DNA from: Nitrospirota bacterium
Lineage (GTDB): Bacteria; Nitrospirota; RBG-16-64-22; JACRHK01
Reading direction: 5' to 3'
Assembly: GCA_016217625.1 (NCBI GenBank)
Contig: JACRHK010000128.1
Coordinates: forward strand, 1 to 7,538
DNA length: 7,538 bases
The notes beneath the pieces are model-generated. The model was not told the origin of the DNA. It saw only the letters and a program-made list of their open reading frames with translations, and ran no database searches. Shown here piece after piece: positions 6,038 through 7,538 of this stretch. The position numbers and the translations under genes are program-made. Each line of letters opens with the position of its first letter. Within the stretch, counting starts at the first letter, position 1.

Positions 6038-7538
6038 GCCCCCCTCCCTAAGAAAGTGTTGCGAATCGCTTTCGCCGCTTTTGGACCGATCCCCGGCACC
6101 ACAGCTAGATCCTCCTCCGAGGCCTCCCGAAGCCGCCGGAGACTTCCGAAATGTCTCAGCAACAGTTGCTTGCGGACCCGGCCGATCCCCGCGACCTGAT
6201 CCAGCGGCGAGGCGAGGACCCGGCGGGCGCGCACCTTCCGATGGTACGTAACGGCGAACCGATGGGCCTCGTCCCGCACGCGTTGGAGGAAGTGCGACAC
6301 CGGCGAACCGGGCGGCAGGGGGTGCGCTTCCTCGACGCCCTGCAGGAAGACCCGCTCCTCTTTTTCATCCCGCGCTTTCGCGAGGCCGAGGACATCGACT
6401 CCGCTGATCCTCAGCTCGCGCAGCACGGCCAGCGCGGCGTTCAGTTGCCCTTTCCCCCCATCGACCAGGATCAGGTCCGGCAGCGGTTCCCCCTTCTCCA
6501 ACAGGGAGGCGTACCGGCGGCGAATCACCTCGGCCATCATGGCGAAGTCGTCGGCCCCTACAACGCCCCGGATCCGGAAGTGGCGGTAGGCCGCGCGTTT
6601 CGGCTCCCCACCTTCCCAAACAACCAGGGAGCCGACAGCCTCGGTCCCCTGAAGGTTGGAAATATCGAACGCCTCGACCCGGTACGGAAGCCGCTGCAAC
6701 CGGAACTCGTTGCGGAGGGCTTCTAACAGGCGCTCGCCTCCCGTCCCGGAGAGGATCGCCTGCCGGAGGCTCAAGCGGGCATTCTCCCCGGCCATGGCCA
6801 GGAGGGCCCGCTTGCGCCCTCTGCGAGGGACGACCAGACGCACGCTGCCTCCCCTGCGTTCCGATAGCCATCGCTCCACCACCGCCCTCCCCGCAACCGG
6901 AACGGGGAGAACGATCTCACCGGGGATTACCGACTCCTTCGCGTAGAACTGATGGAGGAAGCTTTCCACGATCTCGGCGTCCGAAACTCCCTCCACCCCT
7001 TCGAGGAGAAAGTCCTTGCGACCCACGAGCATCCCGCTCCGCACGATGAGGACTTGAAGATCAGCCCGCCCCCCCTCGCGGATCAGGGCAATCACGTCCA
7101 GATCATCCATCGCCGCCGAGACCGCCTGCTGTCCCTCCAGCGCCCGCTCGATCTTCCGGATCCGGTCGCGCAACGCGGCCGCCCGCTCGAACTCCAGCGC
7201 CTCGCCCGCCTCTGTCATCTTTTGACGGAGATCCTGCAGGAGGTCCTTCCGCCGCCCCTGGAGGAACAGGCGGACCTCCTCAGCGACCTCGGCGTACCCT
7301 CCCCCGTACACCCGGTCGCAACAGGGGGCCAGACAGCGGCCGATGTCATACTCCAGACAGGGGCGGTCCAGTTTGCCGTCAATCGGGATCGTGCAGGTCC
7401 TGAGGGGGAACGCGCGGTTCAGGAAGGCCAGGGTCTCCCACATCGATCCCGCGAGCACGTAGGGGCCGAAGTAAAGGGCCCCGTCTTTCTTGATCCGCCG
7501 GACGACTTCCAGCCGGGGAAACGGCGCCTTCACGTCAA
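6034..7538 (-). CDS. uvrC: UvrABC excinuclease subunit C, N-terminus cut by window edge
   Basis: UvrC makes both incisions around a DNA lesion after UvrB loading in nucleotide excision repair. The frame is open to 7538, and the residues before the GTG at 7533 fit the family, so roughly the first 100 residues, with most of the GIY-YIG nuclease, lie outside. Numbering from that GTG: the end of the GIY-YIG region (RRIKKDGALYFGPY, 12-25), the four cysteines that in UvrC hold an Fe-S cluster (C47, C59, C67, C71), a UVR helical hairpin that contacts UvrB (about 98-131), and the RNase H-like endonuclease with D290 (AFDISN), D329 (ADDFAMM), D358 (LVDGGKGQ) and H424 (DEAHRFA). Two helix-hairpin-helix motifs end the protein (VAGIGRVRK, VPGIGPKAAK). 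All key residues seen are intact, so the gene looks functional. The TGA at 6036-6034 overlaps the next gene by 4 nt. Confidence 0.97.
   Translation of the reverse strand, partial: DVKAPFPRLEVVRRIKKDGALYFGPYVLAGSMWETLAFLNRAFPLRTCTIPIDGKLDRPCLEYDIGRCLAPCCDRVYGGGYAEVAEEVRLFLQGRRKDLLQDLRQKMTEAGEALEFERAAALRDRIRKIERALEGQQAVSAAMDDLDVIALIREGGRADLQVLIVRSGMLVGRKDFLLEGVEGVSDAEIVESFLHQFYAKESVIPGEIVLPVPVAGRAVVERWLSERRGGSVRLVVPRRGRKRALLAMAGENARLSLRQAILSGTGGERLLEALRNEFRLQRLPYRVEAFDISNLQGTEAVGSLVVWEGGEPKRAAYRHFRIRGVVGADDFAMMAEVIRRRYASLLEKGEPLPDLILVDGGKGQLNAALAVLRELRISGVDVLGLAKARDEKEERVFLQGVEEAHPLPPGSPVSHFLQRVRDEAHRFAVTYHRKVRARRVLASPLDQVAGIGRVRKQLLLRHFGSLRRLREASEEDLAVVPGIGPKAAKAIRNTFLGRGA
6043..6048 (-). promoter_or_regulatory. 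Ribosome-binding site for the Big_5 protein gene
   Basis: On the minus strand GGGAGG lies 5 nt before the ATG at 6037, within the last codons of uvrC. It is a near-ideal Shine-Dalgarno and confirms the ATGA-overlap start. Confidence 0.7.

Noticed and set aside
5273..6199. Plus-strand open frame (308 codons) opposite the Big_5 gene
   Set aside because: It spans three real minus-strand genes and two junctions, and its product is Arg-rich without domains.
7531..7533. GTG as the true start of uvrC
   Set aside because: The frame continues to the window edge, and the protein from this GTG would lack the start of the GIY-YIG domain. The GTG codes for an internal Val just ahead of the conserved FPRLEVVRRIKKDGA region.

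Overview
The window is GC-rich bacterial chromosome from a Gram-negative organism: it carries the end of an outer-membrane beta-barrel gene and a signal-peptide protein. Closely packed genes with mixed ATG, GTG and TTG starts, GAF/two-CW/HisKA_2 signalling proteins and a REP-like hairpin pair would suit an environmental lineage such as Methylomirabilota (NC10), Deltaproteobacteria or Nitrospirota. That assignment is an inference of low certainty, since nothing here is a decisive taxonomic marker.

Layout. The plus strand holds only the 3' part of a beta-barrel gene (1-708), closed by a strong intrinsic terminator (727-760). Everything else is on the minus strand. Read in the direction of transcription from the right edge, there is first a block of three tightly linked genes: uvrC (truncated by the window edge, 7538-6034), a secreted protein with a Big_5/SbsA-type Ig-like domain (6037-5357, sharing ATGA with the uvrC stop), and a membrane-anchored GAF-coiled coil-GAF-class III cyclase-like protein (5352-3232, TTG start 4 nt after the previous stop). 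About 200 bp of intergenic DNA follows. It holds a pair of inverted REP-like hairpin units with covarying stems, flanked by short 8-bp tandem arrays in opposite orientation. Next comes a two-gene two-component system: a membrane-anchored HisKA_2 histidine kinase whose GAF region carries a cysteine-rich two-CW insert (3033-1366), and an ANTAR response regulator (1364-786, GTG start 1 nt after the kinase stop).

How the genes may work together. Kinase and regulator are almost certainly partners: HisKA_2 kinases with ANTAR regulators are an established pairing (EutW/EutV, PdtaS/PdtaR) that controls transcription antitermination by binding RNA hairpins. The two-CW insert suggests that a redox or metal signal is sensed. 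The cyclase-like protein looks catalytically degenerate: the first metal-binding Asp is Gly, the transition-state Asn is Asp and the base-selecting Lys is Arg. It may be a sensor that no longer makes cyclic nucleotides. Its overlap-style linkage to uvrC suggests co-expression with nucleotide excision repair, but no functional link can be shown from sequence. The most notable items are the degenerate cyclase, the cysteine-rich insert in the kinase, and the compensated inverted hairpin pair.
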